Positions 1 through 7,434 of a stretch of 15,195 nucleotides of DNA are shown one piece after another (position 1 is the stretch's first letter; every line of letters starts with the position of its first letter). The notes below the pieces were generated by a model. It did not search any database. It was not told the DNA's origin and saw only the letters and a list, made by a program, of their open reading frames with translations. A program made the position numbers and the translations under genes. Source of the DNA: Syntrophaceae bacterium UBA6255 (GTDB lineage: Bacteria; Desulfobacterota; Syntrophia; Syntrophales; Smithellaceae); assembly GCA_002441205.1 (NCBI GenBank), contig DJVN01000270.1, positions 1 through 15,195 on the forward strand, in the 5' to 3' direction.

Positions 1-1
1 T

Positions 2-193
2 GAGGAAATCATATCTCAGATTGAACGGCTTGCCGATTTCCCGGAGAGCGGCCGCATTGTGCCGGAATTCAATATTGAAAATCTGCGGGAAATTATTTTT
101 GCGCCTTTCCGGATCGTCTATCGCATTGACGGAAACAAAATAAAAATTATCCGCATCTGGCGGAGTGAAAGATTATTAAAGTTTTCGGAATAA
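2..193 (+). CDS. ParE/RelE-family toxin, C-terminal part (5' end outside window)
   Basis: An open frame enters from the left edge and ends at TAA 191-193, giving 63 residues. The segment reads as the C-terminal two thirds of a ParE/RelE-type toxin. It has a helix containing 'IERLADFPESGRIVPEF', then 'LREIIFAPFRIVYRI', and a final strand pair 'KIKIIRIWRSERLL'. The pattern PESGR-x-VPE...REI-x-x-x-P-x-RI-x-Y is typical of ParE, a small type II toxin usually paired with an upstream antitoxin. Family members run about 90-100 residues, so roughly 30-35 are missing. The antitoxin would lie to the left of the window and cannot be seen. ParE-type proteins act on gyrase and RelE-type ones cleave mRNA at the ribosome; the sequence here does not decide between them. 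The natural C-terminus appears intact. The stop is followed in the same frame by coding-like sequence of another gene (see the entry at 278). Confidence 0.8.
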   Translation, partial: EEIISQIERLADFPESGRIVPEFNIENLREIIFAPFRIVYRIDGNKIKIIRIWRSERLLKFSE

Positions 194-277
194 GTAATAA
201 TTGCCTCAATAGGTCTATTAGCTTCAGTTATCACAGCATCTCTTTCATATTATTTCACAAAGAAATATCAATCAAAA

Positions 278-640
278 ATGGAAGAGCGAAAACTTAAAGA
301 GGAATATTACAAGTCATTCATAAAGGCGCTCAGTGATGTTGCAATAGATAATTTCAGTGAAGACGCTCAAGAAAGATTATCCGAAGGATTTAATTCTCTA
401 ATAATTATTGCAAGTCCCAAAGTTGTTAAAGAATTAATGGAATTTCATGATTTTATTAGACCTAGCAATACAGCTATTTCTAGAGATTCCGAAGAATGGT
501 CAATAGAGCATGACAAAAGATTAAGAACACTAGTTAAAGCAATGAGAGAAGATATTTTCGGAAAAGAGAAATATATTGATGAATATATTTCACAAGTACA
601 TCTTGTAGGAAAAGCACCAAAAAGATCAAAAAAGAATTGA
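278..640 (+). CDS. small membrane-anchored protein of unknown function, probably 5'-damaged
   Basis: The first ATG is at 278 and gives 120 residues: a charged coiled-coil-like helix (EERKLKEEYYKSFIKALSDV), then a soluble helical domain ending in a basic tail (KAPKRSKKN). The same frame stays open upstream to the ParE stop at 191-193. Those 28 codons read as a transmembrane helix with a positive-inside edge ('IIASIGLLASVITASLSYYF' then 'TKKYQSK'). A TM helix running into a cytoplasmic 'YYK-F-ALS' helix is what I recall for a widespread family of small uncharacterised bacterial proteins. The real protein therefore probably includes the anchor. There is no ATG, GTG or TTG in frame between 194 and 278; only ATA (197) and ATT (200) could act as rare starts. 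The gene either uses a non-canonical start, is 5'-truncated at a junction with parE, or is expressed from ATG 278 without its anchor. Function unknown. Confidence 0.6.
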   Translation: MEERKLKEEYYKSFIKALSDVAIDNFSEDAQERLSEGFNSLIIIASPKVVKELMEFHDFIRPSNTAISRDSEEWSIEHDKRLRTLVKAMREDIFGKEKYIDEYISQVHLVGKAPKRSKKN

Positions 641-663
641 CTTACTAATAAAATAATTCTTTT
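630..663 (+). terminator. possible weak AT-rich stem-loop at the end of the 278-640 gene
   Basis: A perfect 9-bp inverted repeat, AAAAGAATT (630-638) and AATTCTTTT (655-663), overlaps the stop codon of the preceding gene and has a 16-nt loop. The stem is A/T-rich and ends in T residues, so it could be a weak intrinsic terminator. The low stability makes this tentative. Confidence 0.3.
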
Positions 664-706
664 GTATCAGCCAACTTTTTGTCCCAATATCCATTGGAGC
701 TGACAT

Positions 707-827
707 TGAAAGCGCTTTGGCTGCTAAATCTTGGCGACGCGGAAGATCATCGATTGCAACTGTTTGAGCCGCAGGCGAGTTTTGCAATCGCCTGAAGCGA
801 GCCTTAGATTTATCCAAAACGCTTTCA
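707..827. repeat. 121-bp cruciform-like intergenic repeat element
   Basis: Three nested inverted-repeat pairs share one centre. TGAAAGCGCTTTGG (707-720) pairs with CCAAAACGCTTTCA (814-827), with one G:T mismatch. TAAATCT (725-731) pairs with AGATTTA (806-812). CGATTGCAA (751-759) pairs with TTGCAATCG (782-790). A smaller hairpin, CCAAT (684-688) with ATTGG (693-697), lies just left. Neither strand reads as a recognisable protein here. The layout is that of a REP- or MITE-like intergenic palindromic element. I recall similar long palindromes in deltaproteobacterial intergenic regions, but genomic copy number cannot be seen from one window. Confidence 0.6.
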
Positions 828-962
828 GGCAGCGAAAAGGATTTTGGGGCAACAACACACTCCGGCTGTCGCGCAATGAGCTGTAGAGCCATAGTTGCAG
901 GGGATGGAGCGTTTGGATGCCCGTTCAATTGACCCATTTAATATTTTAAGTATTTTCTGGAT

Positions 963-982
963 TTCCCGGTCAAGCCGGGGAA
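963..982. repeat. short palindromic unit, possible terminator of the thiolase gene
   Basis: TTCCCGG (963-969) and CCGGGGAA (975-982) form a hairpin with a 5-nt loop and one bulged G, about 10 bp beyond the thiolase stop on the minus strand. Sequences of the type 'GGATTCCCGGTCAAGCCGGG' followed by AATGAC are a common dispersed palindrome in bacterial genomes. No U-tract directly follows on the minus strand, so termination is only a possibility. Confidence 0.4.
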
Positions 983-992
983 TGACAAAAAG

Positions 993-2354
993 TTATTTTT
1001 CAACTTTAATCAGCATCGCGTCTCCCTGCGCGTGTCCCGAGCAGATGCCGCAAACACCCCAACCGCCGCCTCGGCGTTTCAATTCATACCCAAGCGTCAT
1101 GGCGATTCTGGCGCCCGTCGCTCCGATGGGATGACCGTAAGCCACCGCACTGCCATTGACGTTTACTTTTTTGAACATTTCTTCCTTGGTCATTCCCAGG
1201 ATGGAGCGGCAACTCACCAGCGCCACCGCGGCGAAAGCTTCGTTGACCTCAATAACGTCCATCTGATCAAGCGTCATGTCGTTTTGCTCCAGAACTTTCT
1301 TAATGGCCAAGCCTGGCACGGTCGCGATATCTTTGGTGGGCTGTGACACTTCGGCGTAATCAACAATGGTAAAAATCGGTTTTAGTCCAAGAACCTCGGC
1401 TTTTTCCCTGCTCATCAAAAGACAGACATCGCCGCCATCATTGACGCCGGGCGCGTTTCCGGCGGTAACACTTCCCGGCTGACCTGTCACAGTGCTGAGA
1501 TGATTAAAAACCGGCGGGAGTTTGGCCAAACCTTCCATTGTTGTATCCGGCCGCGGCCCTTCATCCTTGTCCATGACAATTACTTTTTTCCCCTGCTTCA
1601 CTTCCACAGGGAAAATTTCGTCATCGAGTTTTCCTTCGTTCATCGCGCGCACCGCGTTCATCTGCGAATTGAGCGCCCATTCATCCTGTTCCGCCCTGGT
1701 GAATCCGAATTCATCGGCCACTTCCGAACCGTGAATGGCCATATGACGATTGTAAAAAGCGTCCCACAGCCCGTCATAAACCATGGAGTCCACCACGCGG
1801 CCGTTGGGCAGAGCCATCTTTGCTCCCCAGCGCATATCCGGCAGAACAAAGGGACAATTGCTCATACTCTCCTGACCTCCGGCAATACATATTTCTGCTC
1901 GCCCCAGAAGAATCATCTGGAACGCAAGATCGATGGTTTTGATTCCGGAAGAACAAACTTTATTGACAGTAATGGAAGGAACGGATTCCGGCACCCCTGC
2001 TAGAATGGTGGCTTGACGGCCGGGAATCTGGCCGCATCCCGCAGGAACAACCTGTCCCATAAAAATATAATCCACATCCTCCGATTTCACCTTACCCGCA
2101 GTCCGGCGCAAAACTTCTTTGATTGCCAAAGCGCCCAGTTCCATCGCCGAGAAATCCTTAAGCGCTCCGCCCGAACGACCGTAGGGCGTCCGGCAGGCTT
2201 CCACACAGACCACTTCCCGGAATTTCTTATGGGGATTTTTTATTTTCCGGCCCATGGTCGTAAAGTCCGGTTTTCTTTCGCCGAATTTCGCGATAGGCGC
2301 ATCCTTATATATTTCCGATTTTTTTCTATCCAGTTTCTGCGGAACTTTAGCCAT
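993..2354 (-). CDS. acetyl-CoA C-acetyltransferase (thiolase)
   Basis: 453 residues. The enzyme interconverts two acetyl-CoA and acetoacetyl-CoA, or cleaves longer 3-ketoacyl-CoA, in the cytoplasm. All thiolase landmarks are present: nucleophile Cys134 in 'VNKVCSSG', the 'VNEAFA' loop (Asn371-Glu372), His408 in 'GHPIGATGAR', and the second catalytic Cys438 in 'GICSGHAQGDAM'. The last motif is normally C-I-G-G-G-Q-G, so Ser-Gly-His-Ala is a variant. The thiolase fold starts near residue 45 ('REVVCVEACRTPYGRSGG'). Usual family members begin a few residues before that point and are about 390-400 long, so there is an extra charged N-terminal stretch of about 44 residues. The start is an ATG preceded by a purine-rich AAAGGGGGG about 11 nt upstream. 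In a syntrophic or beta-oxidising anaerobe such an enzyme serves fatty-acid or butyrate turnover. No other beta-oxidation gene is in view. Confidence 0.93.
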   Translation of the reverse strand: MAKVPQKLDRKKSEIYKDAPIAKFGERKPDFTTMGRKIKNPHKKFREVVCVEACRTPYGRSGGALKDFSAMELGALAIKEVLRRTAGKVKSEDVDYIFMGQVVPAGCGQIPGRQATILAGVPESVPSITVNKVCSSGIKTIDLAFQMILLGRAEICIAGGQESMSNCPFVLPDMRWGAKMALPNGRVVDSMVYDGLWDAFYNRHMAIHGSEVADEFGFTRAEQDEWALNSQMNAVRAMNEGKLDDEIFPVEVKQGKKVIVMDKDEGPRPDTTMEGLAKLPPVFNHLSTVTGQPGSVTAGNAPGVNDGGDVCLLMSREKAEVLGLKPIFTIVDYAEVSQPTKDIATVPGLAIKKVLEQNDMTLDQMDVIEVNEAFAAVALVSCRSILGMTKEEMFKKVNVNGSAVAYGHPIGATGARIAMTLGYELKRRGGGWGVCGICSGHAQGDAMLIKVEK

Positions 2355-2546
2355 AAAAATTCATTCCCCCCCTTTGTATTTATTGCTGAATAAGACTTAA
2401 CGGTCAATATTTAAATGATTTTAAAATTACTGCCTTTTTTTCACAGAGTATTTCTAAAGTCAACTGTTTTGCTCAAGAAAATTGGGGTTGGCGGCAGGCA
2501 TTTCACCGCGAAAGGCTTGAACAAGACAAATCCTTCTATTTTCCCC

Positions 2547-3284
2547 CTAGTCACTTTTAATAAAAAATTCTTTTATTCTTGCACGTAATAAATTTTTAAT
2601 AAATTCGAATATGGCGTCAAGTTTTACGAATGATTTTCTATTTGCGCATTTATCGAACGTAACGGGAATCTCCTCAATTTTAAGTTTCATTCTTGCGCAT
2701 TGGATCAACATTTCTGCGTCTAGAAACCAGTCGTTTGAACTCAGATGCATCCTGAAGTATGTCTCTTGGGTAAAAATCTTTGGCTTTGAATTGGCATCCC
2801 TCACCTTGATATTTGGGAATAAAATTCTGAATACTAAATTGTATGTATAAGAGTTTATCTTTCTTATTAAACTGTCTCCTCGTTCGATTCTGTACGTCAT
2901 GACAAAATCCAAATTTTCACTCTTTATTTTTTTGTAGACACTGATGATATCTTCAGGGGGCATTTGCCCGTCTCCGTCGATGAGGCAGATGAATTGACCG
3001 GAAGCTTCCTGGAGGCCATTGCGCGCATCCCACCCCATTCCCCCTTCCTTTAACTTTGAAATAATTTTGATATTGTTTGCTTGCGAAGAGATTTTTTTCG
3101 CCACGATGGGCGTTTCGTCATCTTGATTATTCCAATAATTAGCGACAAGCACTATTTCCCACGGAACAAGCAATCGCTTTAATATGTTGACCGTTCTGTT
3201 TACGAACGAATTTAATCTTTGGCCTTCCTGGTAGCACAATATCACCACAGATATTTCCGGAATCATATTCGTTGCGTTTGCCAT
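2547..3284 (-). CDS. family 2 glycosyltransferase (dolichyl-phosphate-mannose synthase-like)
   Basis: 245 residues with the GT-A fold pattern. There is an N-terminal nucleotide-sugar strand 'ISVVILCYQEGQRL' (11-24), 'GMGWDARNGLQEASGQFIC' (82-100), the metal-binding DGD (103-105) followed by GQMPPEDI, and a C-terminal acceptor part with 'WFLDAEMLIQCARMKLKIEEIPV' (186-208). The order and spacing match the polyprenyl-phosphate sugar transferase group (DPM1/ArnC-like). Such enzymes move a sugar from a nucleotide donor to undecaprenyl phosphate on the cytoplasmic face. There are no C-terminal transmembrane helices. The protein may therefore make lipid-linked sugar donors for neighbouring GT-C enzymes; that link is inferred from position. 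The start at 3284 has only a weak AAGAAAAG upstream; Met7 is an alternative. It lies 99 bp after the stop of the TMTC-like gene on the same strand. Confidence 0.85.
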   Translation of the reverse strand: MANATNMIPEISVVILCYQEGQRLNSFVNRTVNILKRLLVPWEIVLVANYWNNQDDETPIVAKKISSQANNIKIISKLKEGGMGWDARNGLQEASGQFICLIDGDGQMPPEDIISVYKKIKSENLDFVMTYRIERGDSLIRKINSYTYNLVFRILFPNIKVRDANSKPKIFTQETYFRMHLSSNDWFLDAEMLIQCARMKLKIEEIPVTFDKCANRKSFVKLDAIFEFIKNLLRARIKEFFIKSD

Positions 3285-3383
3285 TTTTATATTCTTTTCT
3301 TCAACTCATTATTCGGAGTAATTCTTATTATCTTTTTCTTAAATTATTTTTTGTGCAATAACATATTAACAGCTGAAAAAATA

Positions 3384-4979
3384 TTACTCATCAGCTTTGG
3401 AAAACGGTTTTGAGGATAAATCCTTTACTTTATCACGAAGATTTCTGGCCTCTTCCCAATGCGGTGCCAGTCGAACCGCCTCATTAAGATGTTCTGTTGC
3501 CTCCTTGAAACGTCCCTGTTGCATTCTTATAACGGCAAGATGAAAATGCGGCTGCGCCGTTTGCGGATTGATTGAAATAGCTTTGTTAAAACAAGCTTCA
3601 GCCCGTGAGGTTTCGTTCATTTTGGCGTAAGCGATACCCATATTATTGTAGGTGGTAACTTCCTCGGGATTCATACTGGCAGCAGCGGAAAGATGAATAA
3701 TCGCCATTTCGAGTTCATTGTTTTCCAGGTAGGCCGATCCAAGATTGAAATGGGCCAATTCATTCTCGCCGGCAACAGCAAGATTTTGGTTGAATAATGT
3801 TTGGCTGTTTTTCCAGTAAGAAACTTGCCGGAAGGTAAAAATCATGAACATGGCGATAATGATCATCATCACCATTCCGGCCATGCGGCGAAATTTTATT
3901 TTTGTTATTGTTTTGTCGAGAAGCAGTCCTGTTGCCAGAATCAGCCCTAATTGAGGAAGAAGCATATAACGGTCGGCATGTGCATGAACGCCAACCTGAA
4001 TGATGCCGATAACGGGGAACAATACCCCCAGGTAAAACAACCAGCCCCATAACAAGTAAGGGTGTCTCTGTTGTAGCCGAATAACAAATACGGTGATGAT
4101 GATCAGGATAAAACACGCCGCGACTAAGTCATGCATGCTGATATGATAAGGATAGGGATAAAAGACGGTTAAGACTGAAGGCCAGACCGTCTGTCGTAAA
4201 TATATCCCGTAGGATATTGCCGCGTTGGCCATCCTGTCAGTAAAGGAAAATTCAACCAGTGACTTAACAGCGTTACTTTTGCCTTGCGCCACTAATGTAA
4301 CAATTGAAGAAAATACGGCAAGTACGATCCACGGAATTTTCTCATAAATAGTTTGTTTCAGTGCATGGTGCAGACGCTTAAGAGGCCAGTAATCCAAAAG
4401 CAGAGCGACACAGGGCCACGTAACAGCCATGGGTTTGGAAAGCAGCGATAATAAAAATAAAAGCGTTGTCAAAAAATATAGACACATTTTTTTTCTGCGG
4501 GAATAATTCAGATAAACAATCAGCGCCGACAGAAAAAAGAAAGCACACAACAGGTCCTTGCGTTCGGAAGCCCATGCCACCGATTCTACGTGTAATGGAT
4601 GTACACCGAAAAAAGCCGCCATGAAAAAAGCTGCCGGCAAAGAAGCTCCAAGGTGTAAAAATAAAAAAAAGGACAATAAAACACATCCTGTAAACCAGAC
4701 AATATTCATCATATGGGCGGCAAGGGGTGTCGGACCAAACAGGCTGGCATCCAGCATGTGACTTATCCATGTCATCGGATGCCAGTTTGCCGTCGAGAAT
4801 GTAATAAATGCCCAGCCAATTCCCATCCAGCTTAAACCGGCAGATACCAGGGGATTATTATAAATGTAATAAGGATCGTCCCAATTAATGAATTCATGCG
4901 ATTGCATTTGTAAATAAGGGAATAATATCAGTATGGTCAACAAAGCCGAACATAGCCAGAGTTTTGTGTTCCTAGTCAT
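3384..4979 (-). CDS. TMTC-like membrane glycosyltransferase with C-terminal TPR repeats
   Basis: 531 residues. The first ~390 are a polytopic membrane region with GT-C features. After TM1 there is a luminal/periplasmic loop with an acidic pair Asp34-Asp35 ('INWDDPYYIYNNP'), then 'NWHPMTWISHMLD' (65-77) and 'HPLHVESVAWASERKDLL' (127-144), the hallmark of the TMTC/DUF1736 group. The C-terminus carries three TPRs at about 405-437, 439-471 and 473-505. TMTC proteins in animals are protein O-mannosyltransferases; the bacterial relatives are mostly uncharacterised but are expected to use lipid-linked sugars outside the membrane, with TPRs binding protein partners. The ATG at 4979 follows TGGGAAATTAA, an acceptable ribosome-binding site. 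It is transcribed divergently from the GT-C gene at 5277, with a promoter at 5071-5098. Enzyme specificity cannot be read from the sequence. Confidence 0.85.
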   Translation of the reverse strand: MTRNTKLWLCSALLTILILFPYLQMQSHEFINWDDPYYIYNNPLVSAGLSWMGIGWAFITFSTANWHPMTWISHMLDASLFGPTPLAAHMMNIVWFTGCVLLSFFLFLHLGASLPAAFFMAAFFGVHPLHVESVAWASERKDLLCAFFFLSALIVYLNYSRRKKMCLYFLTTLLFLLSLLSKPMAVTWPCVALLLDYWPLKRLHHALKQTIYEKIPWIVLAVFSSIVTLVAQGKSNAVKSLVEFSFTDRMANAAISYGIYLRQTVWPSVLTVFYPYPYHISMHDLVAACFILIIITVFVIRLQQRHPYLLWGWLFYLGVLFPVIGIIQVGVHAHADRYMLLPQLGLILATGLLLDKTITKIKFRRMAGMVMMIIIAMFMIFTFRQVSYWKNSQTLFNQNLAVAGENELAHFNLGSAYLENNELEMAIIHLSAAASMNPEEVTTYNNMGIAYAKMNETSRAEACFNKAISINPQTAQPHFHLAVIRMQQGRFKEATEHLNEAVRLAPHWEEARNLRDKVKDLSSKPFSKADE

Positions 4980-5070
4980 TTAATTTCCCAATACATTCAA
5001 AGTCGTTTTTGATACTGAAAGATTCATTGTCAGAGAATTTATTACAAACATCTGATTTGCATGGTTAGAA

Positions 5071-5098
5071 TGTATATGAAGCTATTATTTTATGTCAA
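5071..5098 (-). promoter_or_regulatory. sigma70-type promoter for the TMTC-like gene
   Basis: On the minus strand, a perfect -35 TTGACA (5098-5093) is followed after 16 bp by TATACA (5076-5071). It would give a leader of about 85 nt before ATG 4979. Supported only by consensus match and position. Confidence 0.45.
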
Positions 5099-5165
5099 TA
5101 AAAAACAGTAAGATAAATAAAGAGTTAAGGTTTATTAACGCCTTACGATCACAACGACTTTCCCA

Positions 5166-5195
5166 TTGACACATGAATACAATGTTTCATATAAG
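5166..5195 (+). promoter_or_regulatory. sigma70-type promoter for the GT-C glycosyltransferase gene
   Basis: TTGACA (5166-5171), 18 bp, then TATAAG (5190-5195): a perfect -35 box and a 5/6 -10 box. The predicted transcript would start near 5200 and carry a leader of about 75 nt before ATG 5277. The TTG of this -35 box is also the most upstream possible start codon of the same frame; the promoter reading is the better one. Confidence 0.5.
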
Positions 5196-5276
5196 TCTAT
5201 AAACGATTTAATTCATGAGAGTTTTTATGAAAATGCTTCTGGTTGTAAAATCTGCTTAAAAGGTATTTTATACAGG

Positions 5277-7250
5277 ATGGTGAGCCGGTTGCCTGAAATG
5301 GTAAATAAAAAATTATTCACGGTGGTTTTGGTTGCTTTGGCGATCGTTGTCTTGGTTGGATTAAGGTTAAAGTTCTATATTCAATCCCCGGATGTTATTC
5401 TGCTGATTGACCGTGCAGGAGCTCAATGGATTAAATATGATGCGGAATTTGAACTGGATGCAAAACCTTCAAGCCAGACAAAAAGTGAATTCAAATACAC
5501 CTTTAATACAAACAAAAAAATTGATGATGCAACAATTTATATGCAGGCGCTGAAAATAGCCCAGGTATCTTTTGATGGCAGAACCATTTTCTTTTTGAAG
5601 GATAAATTCGATCAATGGAAAAGAATGCATCAGATAAAAATACCTTTCACCGTCGAAGCAGGCTTTCATGAAATCATAATCAGCGTTATTAGCGAGAATT
5701 CTCATCCAGCTGTCATGGCTTATAGCGAAGCACTGCACGTGAGCACAGGAAAGGACTGGCTGGCATCTGAAGACGGCAAAAGATGGCGAATGGCTGTGAC
5801 CGCGTCTCAGATAAAAGAAGCGGCAATATCAAGGCAATTTCCATCATCCGTTGATGCTCTTATTAAAATCTTGCCCTCCCTTGTGTTGGTATTTACAGTT
5901 GTTTTGATCATTGTTTTATTTGCTCCGGGACAAAAAGACAGGGAAAAGACTTTTTACAGTTGGATGCCGGAACCGTCTCAGGTTCGTTGGGTTTTATTGT
6001 TATTGTGGGCGGCAGTGTCTTTCAATAATATGCTTAAACTGAATTTTCAGGTGGGACCTGATATCTGGGGGCATATAGAATATATTGATTATATCGTCGC
6101 CAAGGGTTCTCTTCCTTTGTTTCCGGAAGGCTGGCAAATGTTTCATCCGCCGCTTAATTACATACTAAGCGCGCCGCTTTACGCTTTGCTGATAAAATGG
6201 TTAGACCTGCCTTCTGTTGTTAAAATGATGGGAATCATTCCTGTTATATGCGGACTTTTACAAATTGAGATAGTGTATCGTACGGCGCGGCTTGTGTTTA
6301 CGGAAAGAAAGGACTTGCAGATAATAGCTATCGTGGCAGGCTCTTTAATTCCTGTTCATACATATGTATGTCAGTATGTTGGCAATGAACCCCTCGTCGC
6401 TTTCTTTATTTCTCTTGTAATATTTTTATGTATATCTCTTGTTGTGCCAAATCCCCAAGAACGTACCTATGGATATTTTTTTCTTTTAGGGTTTATCTGG
6501 GGATTGGCGCTTCTTTCCAAAATGACTGCTATATTGCTGGCGCCCGTTTTGGTGTTTGTTGTTGTTTTTCATACAAGGTTGGTTAAAAAGCCTCTGAAGT
6601 ATTCACTACGGCCGATCATGATTATATTTTGTGTTTCCATCCTGATTGCCGGCTGGTATTATTTAAGAAATTACATAATGCTGGGCAATCCTTTTCCCGG
6701 AGTATTTGACGCTCTGCAGGTTATGCAATGGTGGCAGGATCCAGGTTACAGAACGTTGTCACAGCTCTTGTCTTTCGGTCAGGCGCTCAGTTGGCCTGTT
6801 TACGCCGGTGTGACAAGTTTTTGGGGTATGTTTTATTCCACGTTATGGCTTGATGGTTTAAATTCGGGGGTGGCGGATTTCATTCCCTGGAACATAAATT
6901 TCATGAATGCGGGAGCGCTGTTGGCGTTACTGCCCAGTCTTTTCATGATTACCGCAATGATAGCAGCCCTGCTGAATAAGGATATTAAATATAGAAATGC
7001 TTTAATATTTTCCATGGCGATGATAGCTTTATTTTTGGCGGCCATGATCGATATGTACATGGCTTGCCCGGTCTACAGCAGAACCAAAGCAGGTTATACT
7101 TTGGGACTATTGCCTTGTTACGCTTTACTTATAGCGGCCGGAGCAGAACCTTTTTTAAGATACAGAATAACCCGGGCTGTTGTCATTGCTTTATTCATCT
7201 GCTGGGCGTTCGCGGCCTACTCGGCTTATTTCGTTGTACGTTTTCAGTAA
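5277..7250 (+). CDS. GT-C (GT39/ArnT-like) membrane glycosyltransferase with N-terminal periplasmic beta domain
   Basis: 657 residues from ATG 5277. The open frame reaches back to TTG 5166, but that TTG sits in a -35 box and residues before 5277 look non-conserved; ATG 5298 (MVNKKLF) is another option. TM1 is at about 13-28. Residues ~38-190 form a soluble domain rich in beta strands, with 'VSFDGRTIFFLKDKFDQWK', 'IPFTVEAGFHEIIISV' and 'STGKDWLASEDGKRW'. This resembles jelly-roll carbohydrate-binding modules and would face the periplasm. A second TM (~197-215) leads to about ten more helices. The first GT-C loop has 'GPDIWGHIEYIDYI' (Asp262, His266) and 'MFHPPLNYILSAPLYALL' (His290), matching PMT/ArnT-type enzymes that transfer sugars from polyprenyl-phosphate donors outside the cytoplasmic membrane. 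Donor and acceptor are unknown. The adjacent GT2 and TMTC-like genes suggest a shared surface-glycosylation role. Confidence 0.8.
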   Translation: MVSRLPEMVNKKLFTVVLVALAIVVLVGLRLKFYIQSPDVILLIDRAGAQWIKYDAEFELDAKPSSQTKSEFKYTFNTNKKIDDATIYMQALKIAQVSFDGRTIFFLKDKFDQWKRMHQIKIPFTVEAGFHEIIISVISENSHPAVMAYSEALHVSTGKDWLASEDGKRWRMAVTASQIKEAAISRQFPSSVDALIKILPSLVLVFTVVLIIVLFAPGQKDREKTFYSWMPEPSQVRWVLLLLWAAVSFNNMLKLNFQVGPDIWGHIEYIDYIVAKGSLPLFPEGWQMFHPPLNYILSAPLYALLIKWLDLPSVVKMMGIIPVICGLLQIEIVYRTARLVFTERKDLQIIAIVAGSLIPVHTYVCQYVGNEPLVAFFISLVIFLCISLVVPNPQERTYGYFFLLGFIWGLALLSKMTAILLAPVLVFVVVFHTRLVKKPLKYSLRPIMIIFCVSILIAGWYYLRNYIMLGNPFPGVFDALQVMQWWQDPGYRTLSQLLSFGQALSWPVYAGVTSFWGMFYSTLWLDGLNSGVADFIPWNINFMNAGALLALLPSLFMITAMIAALLNKDIKYRNALIFSMAMIALFLAAMIDMYMACPVYSRTKAGYTLGLLPCYALLIAAGAEPFLRYRITRAVVIALFICWAFAAYSAYFVVRFQ

Positions 7251-7299
7251 ATAGATCTTGCTGTCCAAGGTGAAATATTAAAAAGAATTTCTGAGTCCG

Positions 7300-7364
7300 G
7301 CGACTTGCAATCTCCCTGCTCCTGCCGGGGATTCGCGCCGTAGACCGCGGGAGGTCGCGTTTTT
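7300..7364 (+). terminator. possible terminator of the GT-C gene
   Basis: GCGAC (7300-7304) and CTCCC (7312-7316) pair with GGGAG (7349-7353) and GTCGC (7354-7358), giving a bulged 10-bp GC-rich stem followed by TTTTT (7360-7364). It lies 50 bp after the stop of the plus-strand gene. The 7-nt bulge and large loop lower certainty. Confidence 0.4.
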
Positions 7365-7405
7365 AATGGGAACTTCCGGTTCCTCCCGGAGGAGGCTCCA
7401 CGGGT

Positions 7406-7427
7406 AAAAAAATTGTTCAAGGAACAA
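7406..7427 (-). terminator. intrinsic terminator of the carbamoyltransferase operon
   Basis: Read on the minus strand: TTGTTC, loop CTT, GAACAA, then TTTTTTT (7412-7406). The stem begins 7 bp past the stop codon of the SxtJ-like gene. A perfect 6-bp stem followed directly by seven T is a standard intrinsic terminator and marks the end of the four-gene unit. Confidence 0.75.
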
Positions 7428-7434
7428 CAATGTT

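Larger units (their letters stand above)
641..992. other. 352-bp intergenic region without a credible gene
   Basis: Between the small membrane protein and the thiolase I find the palindromic element at 707-827 and the short hairpin at 963-982, and no convincing coding sequence. An open frame on the minus strand (626-937) crosses the palindrome, shows no family resemblance, and is best explained by the repeat. Confidence 0.6.

Noticed and set aside
1..640. A complete toxin-antitoxin pair with the 278-640 gene as antitoxin.
   Set aside because: The 278-640 product has a TM anchor upstream and a helical domain unlike RelB/ParD/Phd antitoxins; the ParE antitoxin normally lies upstream, outside the window.
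626..937. Open frame of about 103 codons on the minus strand.
   Set aside because: It runs through the nested palindrome at 707-827, has no recognisable domain and no ribosome-binding site, and is best explained by the repeat.
1500..2003. Open frame of 167 codons on the plus strand inside the thiolase gene.
   Set aside because: It is fully antisense to a well-supported thiolase and its product (rich in His, Phe and Arg) resembles no family.
5166..5276. TTG 5166 as the translation start of the GT-C gene.
   Set aside because: The TTG is part of a strong -35 box and the encoded 37 residues show no signal or domain; ATG 5277 is preferred.
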